A DNA stretch of 12,464 nt from an uncultured Eubacteriales bacterium (lineage in GTDB: Bacteria; Bacillota; Clostridia; Peptostreptococcales; Anaerovoracaceae), in contig CADCOV010000101.1 in NCBI GenBank assembly GCA_902803185.1, positions 1 to 12,464 of the forward strand, in the 5' to 3' direction. Position 1 is the stretch's first letter. Each line of letters opens with the position of its first letter. This document shows positions 7,281 to 12,464 of the stretch, piece by piece. Made by a program: the position numbers and the translations under genes. The notes under the pieces are model-generated. The model was not told the origin of the DNA and did not search any database. It worked only from the letters and a program-made list of their open reading frames with translations.

Positions 7281-7736
7281 TTATACCCGGCTGCCCGGGG
7301 CCTTTCCCTGCGTGATGACGAAACTTCCCTGCGCGGTGGCGCACAGCAGGTCCTGATCCGTGTCGATCGCCTTGCCGATGCAGCGGATCATCCGGCTGCC
7401 CAGCTGGGTGTACTCGATGTGGAACCGGTAGTGGGTCCCCATCATCGGCTTCAGGTAGCTGACCGACAGGTCCGTCGTGGAGACGAAGCCGTTGCTCAGC
7501 GCCGCCGCCCCGTAGCCCATGCAGGTGTCGAACAGCGTGCAGATGACGCCGCCGTGGACCCCGCCGTACGGGTTCAGCCAGACCTCCCTGTCGTTGTCGA
7601 AGGCGAAATCGACGAACAGTTCCTCCCGGCTGCAGTCGAGGAGCTTCAGACCCAGCTGCTGGTTCATCCGCTCCGGGAACCGGGCGTTGTACTCGAACCG
7701 GGCGTCGATCGCCTTCTGGAGTTCCAGATCTTTCAT
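7281..7736 (-). CDS. PaaI-family hotdog-fold thioesterase
   Basis: 151 residues, the normal size for a single hotdog domain of the PaaI/ACOT13 family, which hydrolyses acyl-CoA thioesters as a tetramer in the cytosol. The motif NPYGGVHGGVICTLFDTCMG (55-74) is the family signature, with His61-Gly-Gly and the candidate catalytic acid Asp70. SVSYLKPM (91-98) is the usual second conserved strand. The substrate cannot be read from the sequence. The start was chosen at the ATG at 7736, preceded by a rather distant AAGGG. The gene lies 25 bases after the cytidylyltransferase-oxidoreductase fusion and 21 bases before the flavodiiron gene, so it is probably co-transcribed. A functional tie to the polymer genes is not evident; it might serve the acyl-CoA ligase of the next operon (speculation). 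Confidence 0.88.
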   Translation of the reverse strand: MKDLELQKAIDARFEYNARFPERMNQQLGLKLLDCSREELFVDFAFDNDREVWLNPYGGVHGGVICTLFDTCMGYGAAALSNGFVSTTDLSVSYLKPMMGTHYRFHIEYTQLGSRMIRCIGKAIDTDQDLLCATAQGSFVITQGKAPGSRV

Positions 7737-7761
7737 ATGCGCTTGTTACCCTTTCTCTTCC

Positions 7762-9060
7762 TTATCTCCTGTGGATCTCCTCCAGGATCTCGCTGATCTT
7801 GACGGACTCCTCCGGGAACAGGCCGGCGGATTCCGTCTTGTTGTTGCCGAACATGACCAGCATCTCCTTGAGGAGGAACTTGAAGCCGTTGCCGGCGAAG
7901 TTCATGTTGTAGATCTTCGTCTCGCCGGTCTCGGTGTCCTCCATCTCAAAGTAGTTGGACTTCCACCAGTTGTCCTTGAGGCGGATGGTGCCCTTGCTGC
8001 CGATGATCTCCATCTGGTTCTTGACCCGGACGTTGTTGCCCACCTTGACGATGGCCTCCGCCGACGGATACTCGAAGACGATGGAACCGAACTCGACGCC
8101 GTCTCCCTCGCGGATCAGCCGCGGGATCATCTTGGTGTAGTCCGTGCCCATGATCTTCACCATCGGGGTCAGGGCCAAAGCCATCAGCTCGTCGAAGAAG
8201 TCCTTGATGTTCTTGTCGTTCTTGGAGACGGAGCAGTTGAACTGGAGGATGTCTCCGATCAGGCCGCCGTGGCACATCCACATGATCTGGTTGAAGACCC
8301 TCACGTAGACCATCTTGACGTTGTCGATCAAAGCCACGCCCCTGTCCTTCGCCAGGTCGAAGAGCTCTCTCTGCTTCTTCGCGCTGATGGTGAACGGCGG
8401 GTCGCAGATCACGTGCTTGCCCATCTCCAGGGCTTCCTTGATGTAGTCGTAGCGGTCCTCGATCCGGGTGCGGACGTAGACGATGTCAGAAGCCTCGAAA
8501 AGGGCCATCTCGCTGTCGAAAGCCGTCTCCAGCTGGTACTTTTCCCTGAACTTCTCTCTCAGCTCCTCGTCGTCCGCGTAGACGCCGCTGATCTTGAAGC
8601 CGCTCACCAGCTTGGACTCGCTGACGATGGTGTTGTCGTTCTCCTGGTCGGTGATGATGCCGATGTGATGGGCCGGGAAGTTCTCCTCCCTGAGCTGGGT
8701 GCTGGAGATGTTCTTGGTCCGCTCCAGGTAGACCACGTCGCAGTACTTGCCCAGGTGGTCGAACTTGCCCCGCCAGTCGTCGCCGATGACGAAGGTGTCG
8801 ATGTCGTATTTGATCACGTCGCTGATCTTCTGGCCCAGGTATTCCTCGATGATGATCGCGTCCACCAGGCCGGTGTTCTTGACGTTCTCGATGCGGGTCG
8901 CGATGTCGTCGTGGACGGAGAGCTTGCCCCGGCTGATGTCGTAGCTGTCGCCGGTGACGCCGACGATCAGGTAGTCGCCGTACTCCTTGGCCCGCTTCAG
9001 GATGTTGTAGTGGCCCTGGTGGAACAGGTCAAAGGTCCCGTAGGTGATGACTTTTCTCAT
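7762..9060 (-). CDS. TagD-like nucleotidyltransferase fused to a Gfo/Idh/MocA-like oxidoreductase domain
   Basis: 432 residues in two parts. Residues 1-128 form a cytidylyltransferase with HQGH (14-17) and RTKNISSTQ (114-122), clearly paralogous to the adjacent TagD: the first twelve residues are identical and DTFVIGDDWRGKFD is nearly so. The central region differs, with no EHRK or RYVD equivalents, suggesting another substrate. Residues about 131-432 resemble Gfo/Idh/MocA oxidoreductases, including ALEMGKHVIC (209-219) and MEIIGSKGTIRLKD (350-363). The Rossmann glycine motif is not recognisable near IGIITDQEN, the EKP motif reads CDPP (219-222), and the usual catalytic His region reads LALTPM. 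NAD-dependent activity is therefore uncertain. By analogy with fused CDP-ribitol synthases it may reduce and activate a sugar phosphate (inference). Start and upstream stop overlap as ATGA, indicating coupling to tagD. Confidence 0.88.
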   Translation of the reverse strand: MRKVITYGTFDLFHQGHYNILKRAKEYGDYLIVGVTGDSYDISRGKLSVHDDIATRIENVKNTGLVDAIIIEEYLGQKISDVIKYDIDTFVIGDDWRGKFDHLGKYCDVVYLERTKNISSTQLREENFPAHHIGIITDQENDNTIVSESKLVSGFKISGVYADDEELREKFREKYQLETAFDSEMALFEASDIVYVRTRIEDRYDYIKEALEMGKHVICDPPFTISAKKQRELFDLAKDRGVALIDNVKMVYVRVFNQIMWMCHGGLIGDILQFNCSVSKNDKNIKDFFDELMALALTPMVKIMGTDYTKMIPRLIREGDGVEFGSIVFEYPSAEAIVKVGNNVRVKNQMEIIGSKGTIRLKDNWWKSNYFEMEDTETGETKIYNMNFAGNGFKFLLKEMLVMFGNNKTESAGLFPEESVKISEILEEIHRR

Positions 9061-9473
9061 TTGGTCTCGCCCTCCTTCTTCTTTTGGGACAGATCCTTCT
9101 TGATGGTCGTGGTGGAGATCTCAGGGGTGCGCGGCAGGTAGACCACCTCGGCGCCCTCCTCTCTCAGGAAGTCGAACTTGCCTTCCCAGTCATCCCCCAT
9201 GACAAAGGTGTCGATGTGGTACTCGTGGATGTCGCTGCGCTTCTGCTCCCAGTTCTCCTCCGGGATCACCAGATCCACGTAGCGGATGGCCTCCAGGAGC
9301 ATCTTGCGGTGCTCGTAGTTGAAGTAGCACTTCTTCTGCTTCTGGTTCCAGTTGAACTCGTCGGTGGACAGCGCCACGATCAGATAGTCTCCCAGCTCCT
9401 TGGCCCTTCTCAGGAGATTGATGTGCCCGTAGTGGAGCAGGTCGAATGTTCCGTAGGTGATGACCTTTCTCAC
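9057..9473 (-). CDS. tagD: Glycerol-3-phosphate cytidylyltransferase (TagD)
   Basis: 138 residues, close to the about 130 of Bacillus TagD, which makes CDP-glycerol from CTP and sn-glycerol-3-phosphate for teichoic acid synthesis in the cytosol. All family motifs are present: GTFDLLHYGH (8-17), EHRKMLLEAIRYVD (54-67), DTFVMGDDWEGKFDFL (88-103) and RTPEISTT (115-122). The start is GTG, supported by AGGAGG 8 bases upstream; no ATG fits the conserved N-terminus. A short Lys/Glu-rich tail (SQKKKEGETK) extends past the catalytic fold. The gene begins one base after the stop of the glycerophosphotransferase gene and its own stop overlaps the next start by 4 bases, so all three are tightly coupled. 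Confidence 0.97.
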   Translation of the reverse strand: MRKVITYGTFDLLHYGHINLLRRAKELGDYLIVALSTDEFNWNQKQKKCYFNYEHRKMLLEAIRYVDLVIPEENWEQKRSDIHEYHIDTFVMGDDWEGKFDFLREEGAEVVYLPRTPEISTTTIKKDLSQKKKEGETK

Positions 9474-9474
9474 G

Positions 9475-10581
9475 TTAGTTGCCTCCTAATCGATTCCGGA
9501 TGAACGCCGCCATCTTCTCGGTGCAGCGGTCGGTGTTCTCCACGTACTTTTCGCCGAAGCGTGAGGCGAGAGCCCGGTCGCAGGCCCCTGCCCTGACCGC
9601 CGCGCAGAGTTCGTCCGGATCGTCAAAGACGCATCCCGGCATCTCGCTGCGGAGGTCGATATTGATACCGCGGTTGGTGTCGTATTCCTCGCGGTCAGGA
9701 ACGAAGAAATAGAGTTCTCTCTCCAGCACGGCGGCCTCGAAGGCGCAGGCGGAGTAGTCGGTGATCACCGCGTCCGCCGCTTTGATGAGGTCCATGGTGT
9801 TGTAGGAACCGTTGATCCCCCGGCTGACCTTGATGCCGCTCAGCGGGTGGACCGACGGGATGAATTTGATGTCAGGCTGATCCTCGAAGACCCGCCGGAG
9901 GCTCTCCACCGCCGCTTCCTCGCCGGACCGGAAGGTCGGCAGGTACACGACGATCTTCTTCCCCACGGCGTCCGGGTTCTCCGCGAGGAACCGCTCCCGG
10001 GTCTCCGCCACGTCCCGCATCAGGTAGTCGATCCGCGGGAGCGTGTAGAAGAAGATCTTGTCCTCCGTGACGTCAAAGGCCTCCATGTAGAAGGCGCCGG
10101 TGGCTTTGGACGGTGCGAAAACGCAGTCGTAGCCCCGGTGCATGTCCATGGCGCGGCTCACCGCCGCGCTCCTGCCCTCCTTCTTGCCGATGGACTGGTA
10201 GCCGAACTGCTTGAGGGCCCCCATGGAATGCCACATCTGGATGACGTAGAGGGACGGCTTGTGGTGCAGGCAGGACACCGGGATGGAATAGGTGTCGCAG
10301 ATCGCGATCCTCGCCCCCGCCAGGGCCCACATGTCCCCCAGCATGTGCCAGCCGTAGGCGATCTTGCCGGAAAGCCCCGGCTCCATCATGAAGAGCCGGA
10401 AGACCTGCTCTATTTCCGGAGCGGTCCGGGCGAGCTCCTCCGACAGGAGCCGCATGTCCAGGGACTTCTTCTTGCTCTCCCGGGACAGGAAGACCACCCG
10501 GTCCTTCACCGGCCTGAGCTTCATCGGAAGATACAGAAGGCGCAGTATGTACTTGACGATGAGGAATGCGATGTACTTCAT
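9475..10581 (-). CDS. CDP-glycerol glycerophosphotransferase-family protein (TagB/TagF-like)
   Basis: 368 residues, matching a single-domain TagB-type enzyme; TagF is about twice as long. The family transfers glycerol-phosphate (or another polyol-phosphate) from a CDP donor to a lipid-linked acceptor on the inner membrane face. Characteristic stretches are QMWHSMGALKQFGYQSIGKK (115-134), FAPS (155-158), YLPTFR (213-218), PSVHPL (242-247) and VITDYSACAFE (272-282). His118 and His245 match the two essential histidines known in TagF. The basic, hydrophobic N-terminus (1-20) could attach it to the membrane. Whether it primes (TagB) or polymerises (TagF) cannot be decided. It follows the ABC ATPase by 17 bases and overlaps the tagD ribosome binding site at its end. 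Confidence 0.93.
   Translation of the reverse strand: MKYIAFLIVKYILRLLYLPMKLRPVKDRVVFLSRESKKKSLDMRLLSEELARTAPEIEQVFRLFMMEPGLSGKIAYGWHMLGDMWALAGARIAICDTYSIPVSCLHHKPSLYVIQMWHSMGALKQFGYQSIGKKEGRSAAVSRAMDMHRGYDCVFAPSKATGAFYMEAFDVTEDKIFFYTLPRIDYLMRDVAETRERFLAENPDAVGKKIVVYLPTFRSGEEAAVESLRRVFEDQPDIKFIPSVHPLSGIKVSRGINGSYNTMDLIKAADAVITDYSACAFEAAVLERELYFFVPDREEYDTNRGINIDLRSEMPGCVFDDPDELCAAVRAGACDRALASRFGEKYVENTDRCTEKMAAFIRNRLGGN
9482..9487 (-). promoter_or_regulatory. Ribosome binding site supporting the GTG start of tagD
   Basis: AGGAGG on the minus strand, 8 bases before the GTG at 9473. It lies within the final codons of the upstream gene and decides the non-ATG start. Confidence 0.8.
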
Positions 10582-10598
10582 CTTTCCCTTCCGCGCTC

Positions 10599-11342
10599 CT
10601 ACTCCAGGATCCTCTGGTAGATCTCCGCGACCTCGTCGATATCGCCGTAGGCCAGCATGCTGCCGTGGTCCAGGATCATGGCTTTGTTGCAGATCCTCTT
10701 CACCTGGGCCAGGGAGTGGGAGACGAACATCACGCTGACGCCGGTGTCGAACATGCTCAGCACCTTCTCCTCGCTCTTCTTGCGGAACTTGGCGTCGCCG
10801 ACGGAGAGCACCTCGTCCAGGATCAGGATGTCCGGGCTGACCGCGGTGCAGATGGAAAAACCGAGCCGCGACTTCATGCCCGAGGAAAAATTCTTGACCG
10901 GAACGTCCACGAACTTGCGGAGTTCCGCGAAATCTATGATCTCATCGAACTTCTCGTCGATGAACTTCTTGCTGTATCCGAGCACCGCCCCGTAGAGATA
11001 GATGTTCTCCTTGGCGGTGTACTGGGAATCGAATCCCGCGCCCAGCTCCAGGAGCGGGGCCAGGACGCCCTTTCTGGTCACCTTGCCGTAGGTCGGCTTG
11101 TAGACGCCGGCCACCGCCTTGCACAGGGTGCTCTTCCCCGCGCCGTTCAGCCCCAGGATCCCCAGACGCTCTCCCCTGTACAGCGTGAAATCCACGTTGC
11201 GCAAGGCCCAGAACTCGTCGTAGTTGATCTCCCGCTTCAGCAGGCCGAAGACGTACTCCTTCAGGGAATCGTGCTTCTCGCTGCTCAGGCTGAACTTGAT
11301 GCTGACGTCCTCCACTCTGACCGCTACATTATCCTTCGCCAT
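10599..11342 (-). CDS. tagH: ABC exporter ATPase, TagH/RfbB type
   Basis: 247 residues. Walker A GLNGAGKST (64-72), signature NFSSGMKSRL (151-160), Walker B DILILDEV (171-178) followed by the D-loop SVGD, and the H-loop His209 in VSHS are all intact. The N-terminal VRVEDVSIKF and the FSSGM form of the signature are typical of polysaccharide and teichoic-acid exporters. It ends right after the ATPase core, so it lacks the long C-terminal region of Bacillus TagH and the glycan-binding domain of some O-antigen ATPases. The start was set at the ATG at 11342, because AGGAG lies 7 bases before it and only 1 base before the ATG at 11348. It follows the permease by 10 bases, and the permease stop is part of its ribosome binding site (TAGGAG). 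Confidence 0.95.
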   Translation of the reverse strand: MAKDNVAVRVEDVSIKFSLSSEKHDSLKEYVFGLLKREINYDEFWALRNVDFTLYRGERLGILGLNGAGKSTLCKAVAGVYKPTYGKVTRKGVLAPLLELGAGFDSQYTAKENIYLYGAVLGYSKKFIDEKFDEIIDFAELRKFVDVPVKNFSSGMKSRLGFSICTAVSPDILILDEVLSVGDAKFRKKSEEKVLSMFDTGVSVMFVSHSLAQVKRICNKAMILDHGSMLAYGDIDEVAEIYQRILE

Positions 11343-11349
11343 TCCCATG

Positions 11350-11354
11350 CTCCT
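11350..11354 (-). promoter_or_regulatory. Ribosome binding site deciding the start of the ABC ATPase gene
   Basis: AGGAG on the minus strand, 7 bases from the ATG at 11342. It overlaps the TAG stop of the permease (11353-11355). Confidence 0.7.
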
Positions 11355-12126
11355 AAATGTGCAGAATAAACTTGTCCTGGTTCTTCCGGAAGAAGGCCAG
11401 GCCCACGAACAGGCAGACGCAGGCCGCCGCCGCCGCATACATCACGTGGTGCGGATGCCAGGGCTCGCTGTAGACCGCGTTCCGGAAGCACTCGATGATG
11501 CAGTACAGCGGGTTGAACTTCAGGATCCAGGCGTACCCGCTCTTCATCAGCCGCTCCGGATAATAGAAGATGGCGCTCATGTACATGATCAAAAGGCACG
11601 CCACGTTCCACAGGTACTCGATGTCCCGGAAAAACACGTTCAGCGTCGCCAGGATCATGCCGATGCCGGTGCACATGACCAGCAGGATCACCAGCGCAGG
11701 GATCGCCTTGATGATCTGCCAGGTCGGCATGACCCGGCAGTAGACCATCATGATCACCAGCACGATCAAAGAGATCAGGAAGATGACGAAGTTGTGCAGG
11801 ATCAGCGAGATCGGATACATGTACTTCGGCACGTAGACCTTCTTGATCATGCCGGAATTGGCCCGGATCGACCTACAGGCGCCCTTGGTGGAGTTCGCGA
11901 AGTAGGTGTAGATGAGCCTGCCGGAGATGATGTACAGCGGGTAGGTCGGGTCCTTGACGCCGAACAGCGTACCGAAGACCACCACCAGGACGATGGTCGT
12001 CAGCAGCGGCTCGATCAAAGACCAGATGATGCCCAGATAGGACCTCCGGTATTTCAGCCGGATGCCCTTCTTCACCAGCTCTGACATCAGGAATCTGTAT
12101 TTTTGGATCTGTTTGAGATATTTCAT
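11353..12126 (-). CDS. tagG: ABC-2 type polymer export permease, TagG type
   Basis: 257 residues with about six hydrophobic segments (near 31-55, 63-80, 105-129, 141-165, 171-189, 227-246). The N-terminus with LKYRRSYLGIIWSLIEPLLT (24-43), the internal FFRDI (165-169) and the C-terminal FNPLYCIIECFRNAVY (204-219) are hallmarks of TagG/RfbA/Wzm permeases, which move lipid-linked polymer from the inner to the outer face of the membrane. It pairs with the ATPase 10 bases downstream. The ATG at 12126 fits the family N-terminus and has GGAGG in front, although only 3 bases separate them. An in-frame TTG at 12174 would add 16 residues but has no ribosome binding site and sits at the predicted transcription start. 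First gene of the operon. Confidence 0.93.
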   Translation of the reverse strand: MKYLKQIQKYRFLMSELVKKGIRLKYRRSYLGIIWSLIEPLLTTIVLVVVFGTLFGVKDPTYPLYIISGRLIYTYFANSTKGACRSIRANSGMIKKVYVPKYMYPISLILHNFVIFLISLIVLVIMMVYCRVMPTWQIIKAIPALVILLVMCTGIGMILATLNVFFRDIEYLWNVACLLIMYMSAIFYYPERLMKSGYAWILKFNPLYCIIECFRNAVYSEPWHPHHVMYAAAAACVCLFVGLAFFRKNQDKFILHI

Positions 12127-12136
12127 AGGCCTCCAG

Positions 12137-12155
12137 GGGCTGCGGCACGCAGCCC
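12137..12155 (-). promoter_or_regulatory. Hairpin in the leader just before the permease ribosome binding site
   Basis: GGGCTGCG and CGCAGCCC form a perfect 8-bp GC-rich stem with a 3-base loop. It ends 2 bases before GGAGG (12130-12134). No T-run follows, so it is not a terminator. It may influence ribosome access or mRNA stability. Confidence 0.55.
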
Positions 12156-12182
12156 TTCGAAGTGTTTTGCTCAATCTTATTA

Positions 12183-12211
12183 ATTATACTACAATCGGCC
12201 GGAAAAGGGAA
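12183..12211 (-). promoter_or_regulatory. Predicted promoter of the tagGH operon
   Basis: A perfect TATAAT lies at 12183-12188 on the minus strand within an AT-rich patch. The hexamer 17 bases further upstream is TTCCCT (12206-12211), a poor -35. Transcription would start near 12176 and give a leader of about 50 bases. This is the first suitable site upstream of the permease, and all following genes are tightly packed down to the terminator at 5911. Confidence 0.6.
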
Positions 12212-12241
12212 TAAGCCGCATTGGGCGGGTATGTCCCGGCT

Positions 12242-12403
12242 GAGGGAGTATGCCTTGCAGGCCGGAAAGTCCCGGTTGAGTGCTTATGCCTTGCCGGGGG
12301 AGTACGCCTTGCGGGCCGGTAAATCCCGGCAGCATGCCAACGCCTTGCCAGGGGAGTACGCCTTGCAGTCCGATAAATCCCGGCAGCATGCCAACGCCCC
12401 GCC
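12242..12403. repeat. Three tandem 54-bp repeats, plus a degenerate partial copy
   Basis: Units at 12242-12295, 12296-12349 and 12350-12403. The second and third agree at 48 of 54 positions, the first and second at about 41 of 54. A decayed partial copy (around GTATGTCCCGGCT) precedes them at about 12227-12241. The array starts exactly at the stop codon of the gene at the right edge and ends shortly before the tagG promoter. Within units, CCCGGCA and TGCCGGG can pair around a 14-base loop. The unit is 18 codons long, but differences between copies fall on all codon positions, so it does not look like protein-coding sequence. It fills most of the gap between genes at 12127-12402. Confidence 0.85.
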
Positions 12404-12464
12404 TAGCGGATCCGCTCCACGGCCTCTAAGACCCGGCGGCAGTTGCCCTTGTCCCGGAAGGCGA
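12403..12464 (-). CDS. 3' end of an unidentified gene entering from the right edge
   Basis: Only 19 codons and a TAG stop are visible; the encoded end is AFRDKGNCRRVLEAVERIR. The strand, the GC-rich codons and a position just before the repeat array fit a real gene end. The pattern of a Gly-Asn followed by Arg-Val and a short helix is reminiscent of the C-termini of glycerophosphotransferases or UDP-GlcNAc 2-epimerases, but this is too short to assign. Confidence 0.5.
   Translation of the reverse strand, partial: AFRDKGNCRRVLEAVERIR

Noticed and set aside
334..9141. Long open frames on the plus strand (for example 334-1941, 3922-5475, 6237-7796, 7519-9141).
   Set aside because: They lie antisense to genes with clear domain motifs, encode low-complexity Asp/Val/Gln/Arg/His-rich products typical of GC-rich antisense frames, and show no recognisable family motif.
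11343..11438. Upstream starts for the ABC ATPase (11348 or 11438).
   Set aside because: The longer form adds an Arg/Ser-rich stretch overlapping the permease end, and the ATG at 11348 is only 1 base from AGGAG.
12127..12174. TTG start adding 16 residues to the permease.
   Set aside because: No ribosome binding site precedes it, it coincides with the predicted transcription start, and the hairpin would fall in coding sequence.
12189..12389. A 66-codon minus-strand frame with Gly/Pro-rich 18-residue repeats.
   Set aside because: It is the translated tandem repeat. Differences between copies are mostly amino-acid-changing, there is no ribosome binding site, and it runs through the -10 region of the tagG promoter.
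12242..12403. CRISPR array.
   Set aside because: The units are contiguous with no unique spacers, the copies are only about 76-89% identical, and no cas gene is nearby.
1..12464. Mobile elements, tRNA or rRNA genes, and a phage-defence locus.
   Set aside because: I found no transposase or integrase motif, no terminal inverted repeats, no tRNA-like cloverleaf and no nuclease/helicase cluster. All supported genes fit envelope synthesis, metabolism or partner switching.

Overview
The window looks like chromosomal DNA of an anaerobic, GC-rich (about 60% by eye) Bacillota, most likely class Clostridia. This rests on a Bacillus-type TagD, TagG/TagH-type export and glycerophosphotransferase genes, a flavodiiron protein with a fused rubredoxin domain, a SpoIIE/STAS partner-switching pair, AGGAGG ribosome binding sites and CTG/ATC/AAG-rich codon use. 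I cannot name the species. Every gene I can support is on the minus strand, so the window reads biologically from right to left. I saw no tRNA, rRNA, CRISPR array or transposase.

Right edge to about 5.9 kb. The last 19 codons of an unidentified gene end at 12403. Three 54-bp tandem repeats abut that stop codon. A promoter with a perfect TATAAT -10 and a leader hairpin follow. Then comes a compact apparent operon: TagG-type ABC permease, TagH-type ATPase, CDP-glycerol glycerophosphotransferase-family protein, TagD (GTG start), a TagD paralogue fused to a Gfo/Idh/MocA-like oxidoreductase domain, a PaaI-type hotdog thioesterase and a flavodiiron-rubredoxin protein. It closes with a perfect 12-bp-stem terminator at 5911-5945. 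The first five genes fit synthesis and export of a polyol-phosphate polymer (wall teichoic acid or a similar glycan). The last two are metabolic or oxygen-detoxifying and seem simply to be carried along.

5.9 to 5.55 kb. Immediately after the terminator lies the C-terminal part only of a type-B carboxylesterase, with an added hydrophobic segment. It is probably a decayed gene.

5.55 kb to left edge. A promoter overlapped by a CIRCE-like inverted repeat precedes a second apparent operon: an acyl-CoA-synthetase-like adenylating enzyme fused to an RsbW-like HATPase domain, a polytopic membrane acyltransferase-like protein, a STAS anti-sigma-factor antagonist, and a seven-helix membrane PP2C phosphatase (SpoIIE family) that runs off the left edge. 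Three of its four genes carry partner-switching domains, and the other elements are an acyl-activating enzyme and an acyltransferase. I consider this the best candidate in the window for an undescribed system: acyl activation and membrane acyl transfer wired to a phosphorylation switch. The wiring is inference. The domain content and gene order are read from the sequence.
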